A stretch of DNA of 26,865 nt from Bacteroidales bacterium UBA6408 (GTDB lineage: Bacteria > Bacteroidota > Bacteroidia > Bacteroidales > UBA932), in NCBI GenBank assembly GCA_002439805.1, contig DJPQ01000008.1, forward strand, positions 1-26,865, given 5' to 3'. The position numbers and the translations under genes are program-made. Positions 1 to 11,180 of the stretch are shown one piece after another; within the stretch, counting starts at the first letter, position 1; the number at the start of each line of letters is the position of its first letter. The notes beneath the pieces are model-generated. The model did not search any database. It was not told the DNA's origin and saw nothing but the letters and a program-made list of their open reading frames with translations.

Positions 1-2
1 CC

Positions 3-76
3 TTCCTGAAAATCGCTGAAAAATTTTTGAGGATTTCGCCAAGATGAAAATGCTTGGGGAAGTGGCTGTGCAGGAA
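3..76. other. Folded element at the left edge
   Basis: No gene is visible before the XRE regulator. The first 76 bases can fold into a three-helix arrangement: TTCCTG (3-8) pairs with CAGGAA (71-76); inside it AAATC (10-14) pairs with GATTT (32-36) around an AAAAATTTTT core (19-28), and CCAAG (39-43) pairs with CTTGG (53-57). The strand is not decided by the sequence and the element may continue outside the window. It could be a leader or trailer of an off-window transcript, or an intergenic repeat. The pairing is seen directly; any function is unknown. Confidence 0.3.
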
Positions 77-103
77 AAATATTGAAAAAAATTTCAAAAT
101 CAT

Positions 104-143
104 AAGCAAAACTTGCGAATCACAAGTTTTGCTTGCTGTTTTT
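104..143 (+). terminator. Strong hairpin terminator, probably bidirectional
   Basis: A perfect 12-bp stem, AAGCAAAACTTG (104-115) with CAAGTTTTGCTT (123-134), closes a 7-nt loop. It is followed on the plus strand by GCTG and TTTTT (139-143). It sits just upstream of the XRE promoter, so it probably ends a transcript entering from the left and insulates the regulator. The stem is symmetrical enough to act on the minus strand as well. Confidence 0.6.
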
Positions 144-167
144 GTTCATATTTCTGCCTTAATTTTG
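141..167 (+). promoter_or_regulatory. Bacteroidota-type promoter of the XRE regulator
   Basis: TAATTTTG at 160-167 matches the -7 consensus TAnnTTTG. A TTTG at 141-144 is present, but the spacer is only 15 nt against the usual 19 or so, so the -33 assignment is uncertain. The transcription start would be near 174, about 20 nt before the ATG at 196. Confidence 0.45.
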
Positions 168-195
168 CGGCGTAAAAAATGTAAAGTTGAACGGA

Positions 196-633
196 ATGGA
201 TAACAACTCAATAAAGGACACTATCTACCGTTTCAGAAAAGCCAAAGGATATACGCAGGAGGACATGGCCGCCCGGTTAGGTACATCAGTCACCACCTAC
301 AGGAGCATCGAGAGCGGGAAGACCAATCTCATACATCCTATGGTCAAGAAAATCTCCGAGGTGCTTGACATAAGCGAAGAAGCCCTGCTGGCAGGAACGG
401 AGGTGGCCGCTCCGGGCATCCTTGAGGACGACGGAGTGCCATACCTCGCCAGAAAACCGGGACGCAGGCATGACACGAAGACGCCGGAAGACTATGAGAC
501 TCTCCTTGATGTTGACAAGACAGAAATTGACAGCCTGAAAGAGATGGTAAGGAACCAGCAGACTGTAATATGTGATATGTCCCGGACATTGCAGATGGCG
601 AGGAGGCTCAAAAGGATGGACGACGGCGGCTGA
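196..633 (+). CDS. XRE-family helix-turn-helix regulator
   Basis: A 145-residue protein with an N-terminal HTH_3/Cro-CI-type DNA-binding domain (about residues 5-65). The motif GYTQEDMAARLGTS is the recognition-helix region, followed by the family's usual IESGKTN turn. The remainder (about 90-145) is charged and helical and could form a dimerising coiled coil; no enzymatic or peptidase domain is seen. I chose the ATG at 196; an in-frame TTG lies 9 nt upstream at 187. The gene stands alone, convergent with the membrane-protein gene to its right, and has its own promoter. Such proteins repress or activate by binding operators, often their own promoter, but the target cannot be read here. It does not look like half of a toxin-antitoxin pair, because no partner ORF is adjacent. 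Confidence 0.8.
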   Translation: MDNNSIKDTIYRFRKAKGYTQEDMAARLGTSVTTYRSIESGKTNLIHPMVKKISEVLDISEEALLAGTEVAAPGILEDDGVPYLARKPGRRHDTKTPEDYETLLDVDKTEIDSLKEMVRNQQTVICDMSRTLQMARRLKRMDDGG

Positions 634-795
634 AAAGGCCGGAAGGATCAGAAAAGGAAGTAGTTGCAAATATCGGAGGACTTTCACAATCCGCCGGTAG
701 TGGCTTGCCCTGTACCTGGACGAAAAGGGCATAATCCGCCCATAAAAGATAATTTCACCCCGGCTCCACGCCTCACAAGGGGATTCGGAAATAAC
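634..795. other. Intergenic stretch after the XRE gene
   Basis: This stretch lies between the regulator's stop and the terminator of the candidate small RNA. It contains minor complementary pairs, such as GGGC/GCCC around 728-742, but no clear promoter, terminator or credible ORF. A plus-strand open frame crosses it from 664, but its composition is not protein-like (see rejected items). Confidence 0.4.
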
Positions 796-1003
796 GCAAA
801 AAGCGCGGGCCGCTTTTCTGCAGCACAGGTAACTCGCGGCTCTGGACGGCCTTTATGCACCTGCAAGCAGCTAAGCAGTCCACGCGAGCGTGGAACCACC
901 GCCACCTGTCCCGGTGCATATTGAAATTGTCCAGATTTCGAGTTGCCGGAACAAGAGCAATGCTCTAATATTTTCATTTCCTGCCGTCTAAACGACGGAC
1001 GAC
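796..1003 (-). ncRNA. Candidate structured small RNA of about 205 nt
   Basis: On the minus strand a -7 box TATCTTTG (1008-1015) is followed by about 205 nt of highly foldable sequence and a U-tailed hairpin (799-817). Three nested perfect helices are seen in plus-strand coordinates: 831-836 with 939-944 (6 bp), 841-847 with 929-935 (7 bp) and 854-861 with 913-920 (8 bp), separated by small internal loops. They enclose a perfect 7+7 palindrome at 879-894 (TCCACGC/GCGTGGA). The 5' part has two further small hairpins: CCGTC/GACGG around 984-998 and AGAGC/GCTCT around 954-966. A long rod with internal bubbles and this length are broadly like 6S RNA, but I cannot recognise the family. It is not tmRNA (no tRNA-like end or tag), SRP RNA or RNase P RNA by their conserved cores. 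Confidence 0.55.
799..817 (-). terminator. Terminator of the candidate small RNA
   Basis: On the minus strand AAAAGCG and CGCTTTT form a 7-bp stem around the 5-nt loop GCCCG, running into a run of T residues. It faces the convergent XRE gene and may also stop transcripts from the other side, because the A-tract and T-tract are symmetrical. Confidence 0.5.
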
Positions 1004-1007
1004 AGGA

Positions 1008-1039
1008 CAAAGATAGGTGTTTTATTCCGAAGTATCAAG
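1008..1039 (-). promoter_or_regulatory. Putative promoter for the candidate small RNA
   Basis: TATCTTTG on the minus strand (1008-1015) exactly matches TAnnTTTG. About 20 nt further upstream is CTTG, a one-base-off -33 element, inside the 3' end of the neighbouring membrane-protein gene. The start of transcription would be near 1001-1003. The -7 match is exact but the -33 is imperfect. Confidence 0.45.
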
Positions 1040-1723
1040 TGTCAGGTCAGCTATGCCCTTCCGCTGCTTCTTGAGATCGAAATATCCTATTATCGATATG
1101 ATGAACGAGCCGGCGAAATCGAGCATCAGATCCTCCATCGTGTCACGAAGAGCCTCATGACCCTCAAGCGGCACGGCCTTGTCAAATGTGCCCGGAGTCG
1201 TGAGATACTGCTGGGAATTGAGACCGAACAGTCCGTCCGTGATGAACTCCATAATTTCCCAGAGAGCCCCGACAGCGAGGGCGAAACATATCACCCAGAG
1301 AGACACGAACACCGGCGAGAACTTCAGCTTGTTGCCCTCGACACTGTTGAACGTGTTTATGATTGCATACCCGAGGATTCCGAGAAGCACTCCGGACATC
1401 CCGTGCTCAAGCGAGTCCCACCAGCCGAACTTCCCGTAGAAATCAGCCACATCCCCGAGGATGAGCGCGCAGAAGCAGAATGACACAAAAATCACCTCCA
1501 TCAAGTGAGGAATCTTTATGTGTATGATTCTGTGCAGAATGTCCGGGACGAAAGTCAGGAACATCATCAGCGCGACCTCAAAGGTCTGAAAGGCGAGACG
1601 GCTCTGAGTCGCGTCATCATCAACTATGCATATCGAGACTATGCCGCCGACAAACAGCACGGTGCACAACGACAATATGACAATGGAGAATTTCGAGATT
1701 TTTCTGATCGGCATGGCAGACAT
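1022..1723 (-). CDS. YjdF/DUF2238-like multi-pass membrane protein
   Basis: About 233 residues with five or six hydrophobic segments. The conserved polar motifs are embedded in membrane segments: GDVADFYGKFGWWDSLEH, then ALWEIMEF, then DTMEDLMLDFAGS near the C-terminus. This pattern of WD..H, WE..E and D..xD..D/G motifs resembles the DUF2238/YjdF inner-membrane family, whose function is unknown. I start it at the ATG at 1723: the longer frame begins at a GTG (1762) that overlaps the promoter's -7 box and so cannot be translated from that promoter. It is transcribed alone, ending 20 nt before the small-RNA region. The clustered acidic and histidine residues in the membrane could bind a metal, but that is speculation. 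Confidence 0.6.
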   Translation of the reverse strand: MSAMPIRKISKFSIVILSLCTVLFVGGIVSICIVDDDATQSRLAFQTFEVALMMFLTFVPDILHRIIHIKIPHLMEVIFVSFCFCALILGDVADFYGKFGWWDSLEHGMSGVLLGILGYAIINTFNSVEGNKLKFSPVFVSLWVICFALAVGALWEIMEFITDGLFGLNSQQYLTTPGTFDKAVPLEGHEALRDTMEDLMLDFAGSFIISIIGYFDLKKQRKGIADLTLDTSE

Positions 1724-1761
1724 TTCGTTTATCGGATTGCGTTTTAATACATTTAACCCCA

Positions 1762-1792
1762 CGAAGTTAATTCAAATATTTCAAAACACAAA
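1762..1792 (-). promoter_or_regulatory. Promoter of the YjdF-like gene
   Basis: On the minus strand TTTG (1789-1792) is followed after exactly 19 nt by TAACTTCG (1762-1769), one base off the TAnnTTTG consensus. The start of transcription would fall near 1755, about 30 nt before the ATG at 1723. Confidence 0.5.
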
Positions 1793-1837
1793 AACCGGCA
1801 GGCAACATGGGTTCAGCATTGACATCAAACAAGCACG

Positions 1838-1873
1838 AAAGCGGCCCGGTCAGTTTCTTGACCGGGCCACTTT
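1838..1873 (-). terminator. Bidirectional terminator of the rpoBC operon
   Basis: A perfect 10-bp GC-rich stem, GGCCCGGTCA (1843-1852) with TGACCGGGCC (1859-1868), encloses a 6-nt loop. After one C-A mismatch it continues with AAAG/CTTT. Both strands therefore end in CTTT. It lies 145 nt downstream of the rpoC stop and upstream of the YjdF-like promoter, so it most likely ends the long ribosomal/polymerase transcript. Confidence 0.75.
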
Positions 1874-1892
1874 ATATAACATCTGAGAGAAA

Positions 1893-2010
1893 GGAGATGA
1901 AGAAAAAGATGGAGTACAAGGCACTCGGTGAAGATAAAACCGCAGCAACCTCTCGGTTGTGAGGATTTTATCAAGACGAGTAACGCAGTAATCCGCTTTT
2001 TCTTCGCTCC
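1893..2010 (-). repeat. Structured element, copy 1 (rpoC 3' side)
   Basis: Starting 4 nt after the rpoC stop, 118 nt fold into one long interrupted hairpin. Pairs in plus coordinates: GGAG 1893-1896 with CTCC 2007-2010; GAAGAAAAAG 1899-1908 with 1996-2005; GGA 1911-1913 with TCC 1992-1994; TAC 1915-1917 with GTA 1988-1990; ACTCG 1923-1927 with CGAGT 1977-1981; GATAAAA 1933-1939 with TTTTATC 1966-1972; CC 1940-1941 with GG 1963-1964; CAACC 1946-1950 with GGTTG 1955-1959. On the minus strand its core reads ATCCTCACAACC, GAGA loop, GGTTGCTGCGG. A second copy with the same core but compensated helices lies before metK (24659-24758). The orientation is given as minus because that matches copy 2 relative to metK and is co-directional with rpoC. 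Confidence 0.65.
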
Positions 2011-2013
2011 GCC

Positions 2014-6264
<4,251 letters not shown>

Positions 6265-6291
6265 ATTTCTAAAATTTCAAATTAACCGTAA

Positions 6292-9200
6292 TTAGTCCAG
6301 CGTAACCTTAAGACCAAGGCCGCGAAGCTCGTGGAGGAGGACATTGAGCGACTCCGGAATGCCCGGGGTCGGCATAAGGTCGCCCTTGACGATTGCCTCG
6401 TAGGTCTTTGAACGTCCGGTCACGTCATCGGACTTGACTGTAAGAATCTCCTGAAGGACATTGGCCGCGCCGAATGCCTCAAGGGCCCATACCTCCATCT
6501 CTCCGAAACGCTGTCCGCCGAACTGGGCCTTACCGCCGAGCGGCTGCTGAGTGATGAGCGAGTAAGGGCCGATTGACCTCGCGTGCATCTTGTCATCGAC
6601 CATGTGTCCCAGCTTAATCATGTAGATGACCCCGACAGTCGCTGGCTGGTCGAACCAGTCGCCGGTGCCTCCGTCCCTGAGGTAGGTCTTTCCGAAACGA
6701 GGAAGACCGGCCTTGTCCGTGTAGGCGCTGATGTCATCCAGCGACGCGCCGTCGAAGATAGGAGTGGAGAACTTGAGTCCGAGTTCGGCCCCCGCCCATC
6801 CGAGAACGGTCTCGTAAATCTGACCGAGGTTCATTCGTGAAGGCACGCCGAGAGGGTTAAGGACAATATCGACGGGTGTACCGTCCTCAAGGAACGGCAT
6901 ATCCTCGTCACGGACAACCTTGGCCACGATACCCTTGTTACCGTGACGCCCGGCCATCTTGTCGCCCACCCTGATTTTTCTCTTTCGCGCAACATACACC
7001 TTCGCCACCTGAAGCACGCCGTTGGCAAGCTCGTCACCGACCTTTATCCTGTCGATTTCACGCTTTGACCTCGCGGCTTCCTCCTTGTAGGCGATGCAGT
7101 AGTTGTTTATGAGTTCCCTGATGAGAAGGTTGGTGTTCTTCTCGGAAGTCCACTTGCTGGTATTGATGTTCTCGTAGTCGATGTCACGGAGAACGGACAT
7201 CTTGATGGTCTCACCCTTAGGGATGATTTCCACACCGTAGAGGTCGCTGACGCCCGCGCTCTTCTTACCTTCCGCAAGAACCGCAAGCTTGTCGAGGAAC
7301 CGCGCCCTGAGAGCCTCGGCCTTGACATTGAACTCTTCCTCCGCCTTCTCGACACGAACCTTCATATCGGCCTTGGCCTGACGCTTGTTGGCGCCCGCCT
7401 CCTTACCCGCCTTCGAGTAGAGGGCGGTCTTGATGATGGTTCCGTCAAGAGACGGGTTTGCCTTGAGGGAGGCATCCTTCACGTCACCGGCCTTGTCACC
7501 GAAGATTGCACGGAGGAGCTTCTCCTCAGGCGAAGGGTCGCTCTCGCCCTTAGGAGTAATCTTTCCTATCATGATGTCACCCGGTTCGATGTGCGCACCG
7601 ACGCGGATGATACCGTTCTCGTCGAGATTCTTCGTCGCGTCCTCGCTGACGTTCGGAATGTCGGAAGTAAGCTCCTCCATACCGCGCTTGGTGTCGCGGA
7701 CCTCGGTGAGATATTCCTCCACATGGATTGAGGTGAGGACATCCCAGCGGATCATCCTCTCGGAAAGCACGATGGCATCCTCATAGTTGTAGCCCTTCCA
7801 AGGCATGAAAGCCACCTTAAGGTTACGTCCGAGGGCGAGCTCGCCGTTCTGGGTTGCATACCCTTCGGTGAGAACCTGCCCCTTCTCGACCCTGTCACCC
7901 TTGCGGACGATAGGCTTGAGAAGGATTGTCGTGCTCTGGTTTGTCCTCCGATATATAGGGAGCTGATAGACGGTGATGTCGTCGGTGAAGCTGACGAACT
8001 TCTCGTCGTCGGTACGGTCATACTTCACGTGAATTTCCTTGGCGTCGACATAGACGACCTCTCCGCTGCGCTCGGCCATAACCTGAGTGCGTGAATCGAG
8101 GCAGACCCTCTCCTCAAGGCCGGTTCCCACGATAGGAGCCTCCGGGCTGAGAAGCGGAACCGCCTGCCTCATCATGTTCGCTCCCATCAGCGCACGGTGA
8201 GCGTCATCGTGCTCAAGGAACGGGATGAGCGAGGCAGCCACTGACGCAATCTGGTTAGGAGCCACGTCCATGTAGTTGACCTCTTCCTTGGTAACCACAG
8301 GGAAATCCGCCCCATAGCGGCAGAGGATTCGGTCCTCGAGTATGTTTCCGTTGTCGTCCATCTTCACGTTGGCGAGTGAGACCATCTGGTTCTCCTCCTC
8401 CTCGGCGCTCATATACTGCCATCCGCCGCTGCTCAAATCGACCTTTCCGTTCTCCACCTTGCGGTAAGGAGTCTCGATGAAGCCGAGGTTGTTGATGCGG
8501 GCATATACGCACAGGGACGAGATAAGACCGATGTTCGGACCCTCAGGCGTCTCGATAGGGCAAAGACGTCCGTAGTGCGTGTAGTGCACGTCGCGGACCT
8601 CAAATCCCGCCCTGTCACGGGAAAGACCGCCCGGACCGAGCGCGGAGAGACGACGCTTGTGTGTCATCTCGGAAAGCGGGTTGGTCTGGTCCATGAACTG
8701 GGACAGCTGGCTGGTCCCGAAGAACGAATTGATGACGGAAGAAAGCGTCTTCGCGTTGATGAGGTCGGTCGGAGCGAACTGCTCGCTGTCCCTGACGTTC
8801 ATCCTCTCGCGGATCGTGCGGGCCATCCTTGAAAGGCCGACGTTGAACTGGTTGGCAAGCTGCTCGCCGACAGTCCTGATACGACGGTTGCTGAGGTGGT
8901 CGATGTCATCAACGACTGCCTTCGCGTTGATGAGCTGGATGAGATATTTTATAATCTCGATGATGTCAGTGTTCGTGAGCACACGGACATTGTCATCAAT
9001 GGTGAGATTCAGTTTCTTGTTGAGGCGGTATCTTCCGACATCGCCGAGGTCGTATCTCTTGTCTGAGAAGAAGAGCTTGTCGATGACATCCCTCGCAGTG
9101 GCCTCATCAGGCGGTTCGGAATTGCGGAGCTGCTTGTAGATGTAGGTGACGGCCTCCGTCTCAGTGTTCGTAGGATCCTTCTGGAGGGTGTTGTAGATAA

Positions 9201-10119
9201 TCGCGTACTCGTTGACATTCGCGTCTTCCTTCTGGAGAAGGATGGTCTTCACGTCTGTATCCGCAAGCTTCGCTATCGTCTCCGGACCGAGAATTTCACC
9301 GCGCTCAACAATGGCGGTAGTCCTCTCGACGGGTATCACCTCTCCCGTGTCCTCATCGACGAAGTCCTCAATCCAGGTCTTCAGCACCTTCGCGGCGAGT
9401 TTCCTGCCCTGGAACTTCTCAAGATTCTCCGGGGTCACCTCGATTTCGTCGGCAAGCCCGAATATGTCGATGATATCCTTGTCGCTGTTGAATCCGATTG
9501 CACGGAGCAGTGTCGTGACAGGGAGCTTCTTCTTACGGTCGATGTAGGCGTACATGACATTGTTGATGTCAGTCGCGAACTCTATCCATGAACCCTTGAA
9601 CGGGATGATTCTGGCAGAATAGAGCTTTGTGCCGTTGGCGTGGATGCTCGACCCGAAGAAAACGCCCGGCGACCTGTGGAGCTGGGACACAATGATGCGC
9701 TCCGAACCGTTGATGATGAACGTGCCGCCCGGCGTCATGTACGGGATGTTGCCGAGATAGACGTCCTGGACCTTCGTGTCGAAGCCCTCGTGGTCGGGAT
9801 CACTGCATGAAAGGCGGAGTTTTGCCTTCAGAGGAACACTGTAAGTCTGCCCTCTCTCCAGACACTCTTCGATCGAATACTGCGGCGGGTCAATGAAATA
9901 GTCAATGAACTCAAGCTTGTAGCTGTTGCGAGTGTCTTCGATCGGGAAAATCTCCTGAAACACCTGATACAGACCTTCATTCTTCCTGTTCTCAGGGGTA
10001 GTCTCAAGCTGGAAGAAATCCCGGAAGGACTTCAACTGCACTTCAAGAAGGTCAGGATATTCAAGGAGAATCTTTGATGTTGCGAAGGAAATTCGCTGAT
10101 TTTTAGTCTTTTGTGACAT
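6292..10119 (-). CDS. rpoB: RNA polymerase subunit beta
   Basis: 1275 residues, complete. The rifampicin region FFGTSQLSQFMDQTNPLSEM-THKRRLSALGPGG is present; the residues equivalent to E. coli D516, H526 and S531 are D477, H487 and S492, so the sequence looks rifampicin-sensitive. The C-terminal part carries GDKMAGRHGNKG and the QPLGGKAQFGGQRFGEMEVWALEA segment typical of the clamp and flap. RpoB forms the active-centre cleft with RpoC. The start ATG at 10119 gives MSQKTKNQRISFATSK. The 106-nt gap from rplL contains a terminator-like hairpin that probably sets the polymerase-to-ribosomal-protein ratio. Confidence 0.99.
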   Translation of the reverse strand: MSQKTKNQRISFATSKILLEYPDLLEVQLKSFRDFFQLETTPENRKNEGLYQVFQEIFPIEDTRNSYKLEFIDYFIDPPQYSIEECLERGQTYSVPLKAKLRLSCSDPDHEGFDTKVQDVYLGNIPYMTPGGTFIINGSERIIVSQLHRSPGVFFGSSIHANGTKLYSARIIPFKGSWIEFATDINNVMYAYIDRKKKLPVTTLLRAIGFNSDKDIIDIFGLADEIEVTPENLEKFQGRKLAAKVLKTWIEDFVDEDTGEVIPVERTTAIVERGEILGPETIAKLADTDVKTILLQKEDANVNEYAIIYNTLQKDPTNTETEAVTYIYKQLRNSEPPDEATARDVIDKLFFSDKRYDLGDVGRYRLNKKLNLTIDDNVRVLTNTDIIEIIKYLIQLINAKAVVDDIDHLSNRRIRTVGEQLANQFNVGLSRMARTIRERMNVRDSEQFAPTDLINAKTLSSVINSFFGTSQLSQFMDQTNPLSEMTHKRRLSALGPGGLSRDRAGFEVRDVHYTHYGRLCPIETPEGPNIGLISSLCVYARINNLGFIETPYRKVENGKVDLSSGGWQYMSAEEEENQMVSLANVKMDDNGNILEDRILCRYGADFPVVTKEEVNYMDVAPNQIASVAASLIPFLEHDDAHRALMGANMMRQAVPLLSPEAPIVGTGLEERVCLDSRTQVMAERSGEVVYVDAKEIHVKYDRTDDEKFVSFTDDITVYQLPIYRRTNQSTTILLKPIVRKGDRVEKGQVLTEGYATQNGELALGRNLKVAFMPWKGYNYEDAIVLSERMIRWDVLTSIHVEEYLTEVRDTKRGMEELTSDIPNVSEDATKNLDENGIIRVGAHIEPGDIMIGKITPKGESDPSPEEKLLRAIFGDKAGDVKDASLKANPSLDGTIIKTALYSKAGKEAGANKRQAKADMKVRVEKAEEEFNVKAEALRARFLDKLAVLAEGKKSAGVSDLYGVEIIPKGETIKMSVLRDIDYENINTSKWTSEKNTNLLIRELINNYCIAYKEEAARSKREIDRIKVGDELANGVLQVAKVYVARKRKIRVGDKMAGRHGNKGIVAKVVRDEDMPFLEDGTPVDIVLNPLGVPSRMNLGQIYETVLGWAGAELGLKFSTPIFDGASLDDISAYTDKAGLPRFGKTYLRDGGTGDWFDQPATVGVIYMIKLGHMVDDKMHARSIGPYSLITQQPLGGKAQFGGQRFGEMEVWALEAFGAANVLQEILTVKSDDVTGRSKTYEAIVKGDLMPTPGIPESLNVLLHELRGLGLKVTLD

Positions 10120-10158
10120 CTTCTGCCCTTATGATATTATTTAAGACATAAATACGAC

Positions 10159-10193
10159 AAAAAGGTTTAGGGCCTACTTCGGACCCTAAACCT
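10159..10193 (-). terminator. Attenuator-like hairpin between rplL and rpoB
   Basis: On the minus strand AGGTTTAGGG (10184-10193) pairs perfectly with CCCTAAACCT (10163-10172); two more pairs follow inside after a bulged T. The hairpin runs directly into TTTTTG, the form of an intrinsic terminator. Because rpoB and rpoC have no other evident promoter, it must be only partly effective. E. coli has a partial terminator at the same gene junction, so this is likely the functional equivalent. Confidence 0.7.
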
Positions 10194-10200
10194 GAGATTG

Positions 10201-10215
10201 TTCCCCTCTGGGGAA
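10201..10215 (-). other. Small second hairpin after rplL
   Basis: TTCCCC and GGGGAA (6 bp, 3-nt loop) lie between the rplL stop and the attenuator hairpin. It could be an mRNA-processing or stability structure; nothing more can be said. Confidence 0.4.
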
Positions 10216-10225
10216 GCGGGCGAAG

Positions 10226-10603
10226 TTATTTAACCTCAACTTCAGCACCTGCCTCTTCAAGGGCAGCCTTCAGTTCCTCAGCCTCAGCCTTGGATGCCTT
10301 CTCCTTGATTGCTGTAGGAGCCTTGTCAACAAGTTCCTTTGCTTCCTTAAGTCCGAGACCGGTCTTCTCACGAACGACCTTGATTACGTTGAGCTTAGCC
10401 TGACCTGCGCTCTTGAGAACGACGTCAAACTCAGTCTGCTCAGCCGCTGCTGCCTCGCCTGCTGCCACAGGGCCTGCCGCTACAGCAACTGCAGCCGCTG
10501 CAGGCTCGATACCATACTCTTCCTTAAGAACGTTAGCAAGTTCCTGAACATCTTTCACAGTAAGGTTTACCAACTCTTCTGCGAGTGCTTTAATGTCTGC
10601 CAT
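10226..10603 (-). CDS. rplL: Ribosomal protein bL12 (L7/L12)
   Basis: 125 residues. It has the usual architecture: an N-terminal helical dimerisation domain that binds bL10 (MADIKALAEELVNLTVKDVQELANVL), an alanine-rich hinge (about residues 35-55), and the conserved C-terminal factor-binding domain (KLNVIKVVREKTGLGLKEAKELVD). It forms the ribosomal stalk that recruits EF-Tu, EF-G and other translational GTPases. It lies 31 nt after rplJ and before the attenuator that leads to rpoB. Confidence 0.98.
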   Translation of the reverse strand: MADIKALAEELVNLTVKDVQELANVLKEEYGIEPAAAAVAVAAGPVAAGEAAAAEQTEFDVVLKSAGQAKLNVIKVVREKTGLGLKEAKELVDKAPTAIKEKASKAEAEELKAALEEAGAEVEVK

Positions 10604-10634
10604 AATTAGTTAATATTTAAATTGTTGATAATTA

Positions 10635-11168
10635 CTATTCATTTGACTTTTTCTCCTCAATCGCCTTCACGAGACCAGCGACAGTGTTGCCGGATGCATT
10701 CTGCAGTGCAGAAATGACATTGCGTGCAGGTGACTGGAGAAGAGTGATGATGTCACCGATGAGCTCTTCACGGGACTTGATATTGCAGAGTTCTCCGAGC
10801 TTGTCCGCGCCAAGGAATGCGCATTCCTGAACAAAGGCGCCCTTGAGTACTGGCTTTTCCTCGCCCGCGTCCTGAAACTTCTTGATGAGTTTAGCAGGTG
10901 CGTTCGGAGTGGTGGTGAACATGATGGCCGTAGGACCTTCAAGCGCATGATGGAGTTCGTGAATATCCTCTCCGAGTTCCTCGGTTGCCTTGATGAAAAG
11001 GGTGTTCTTCACCACTGAAAGCTTGATGCCCTTCTCAAAGCACTCGCGACGGAGCTTGGATGTCTTCTCAGCGTTGAGCCCGGAAATGTCCGTAATGTAG
11101 AAATTAGGAGTTTCCCTGAGCTGTGCTGAAATTGCCTCAATTACTTCGACTTTCAATTCCTTTCTCAT
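10635..11168 (-). CDS. rplJ: Ribosomal protein uL10
   Basis: 177 residues, full length. It binds 23S rRNA and carries bL12 dimers on its C-terminal helix, forming the stalk base. The N-terminal globular domain includes SVVKNTLFIKA and the segment around EGPTAIMFT, both typical of the family; the C-terminus (ALQNASGNTVAGLVKAIEEKK) is helical. It starts only 12 nt after rplA, so the long L10-binding leader known from proteobacteria is absent here and any autoregulation must act elsewhere. Confidence 0.98.
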   Translation of the reverse strand: MRKELKVEVIEAISAQLRETPNFYITDISGLNAEKTSKLRRECFEKGIKLSVVKNTLFIKATEELGEDIHELHHALEGPTAIMFTTTPNAPAKLIKKFQDAGEEKPVLKGAFVQECAFLGADKLGELCNIKSREELIGDIITLLQSPARNVISALQNASGNTVAGLVKAIEEKKSNE

Positions 11169-11180
11169 AATTGTAATTCT

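Noticed and set aside
664..924. 86-codon plus-strand open frame after the XRE gene
   Set aside because: Its composition is low in protein-like features, and it overlaps the nested helices and terminator of the candidate small RNA on the other strand.
796..1003. tmRNA, SRP RNA, RNase P RNA or cobalamin riboswitch as the identity of the small RNA
   Set aside because: No tRNA-like end or tag frame, no SRP GGAAG-type core, no RNase P conserved core and no B12-box. It also ends before any downstream gene on its strand.
1724..1762. GTG start for the YjdF-like gene
   Set aside because: The GTG overlaps the promoter's -7 box, so it would not be in the transcript from that promoter. The ATG at 1723 is well placed.
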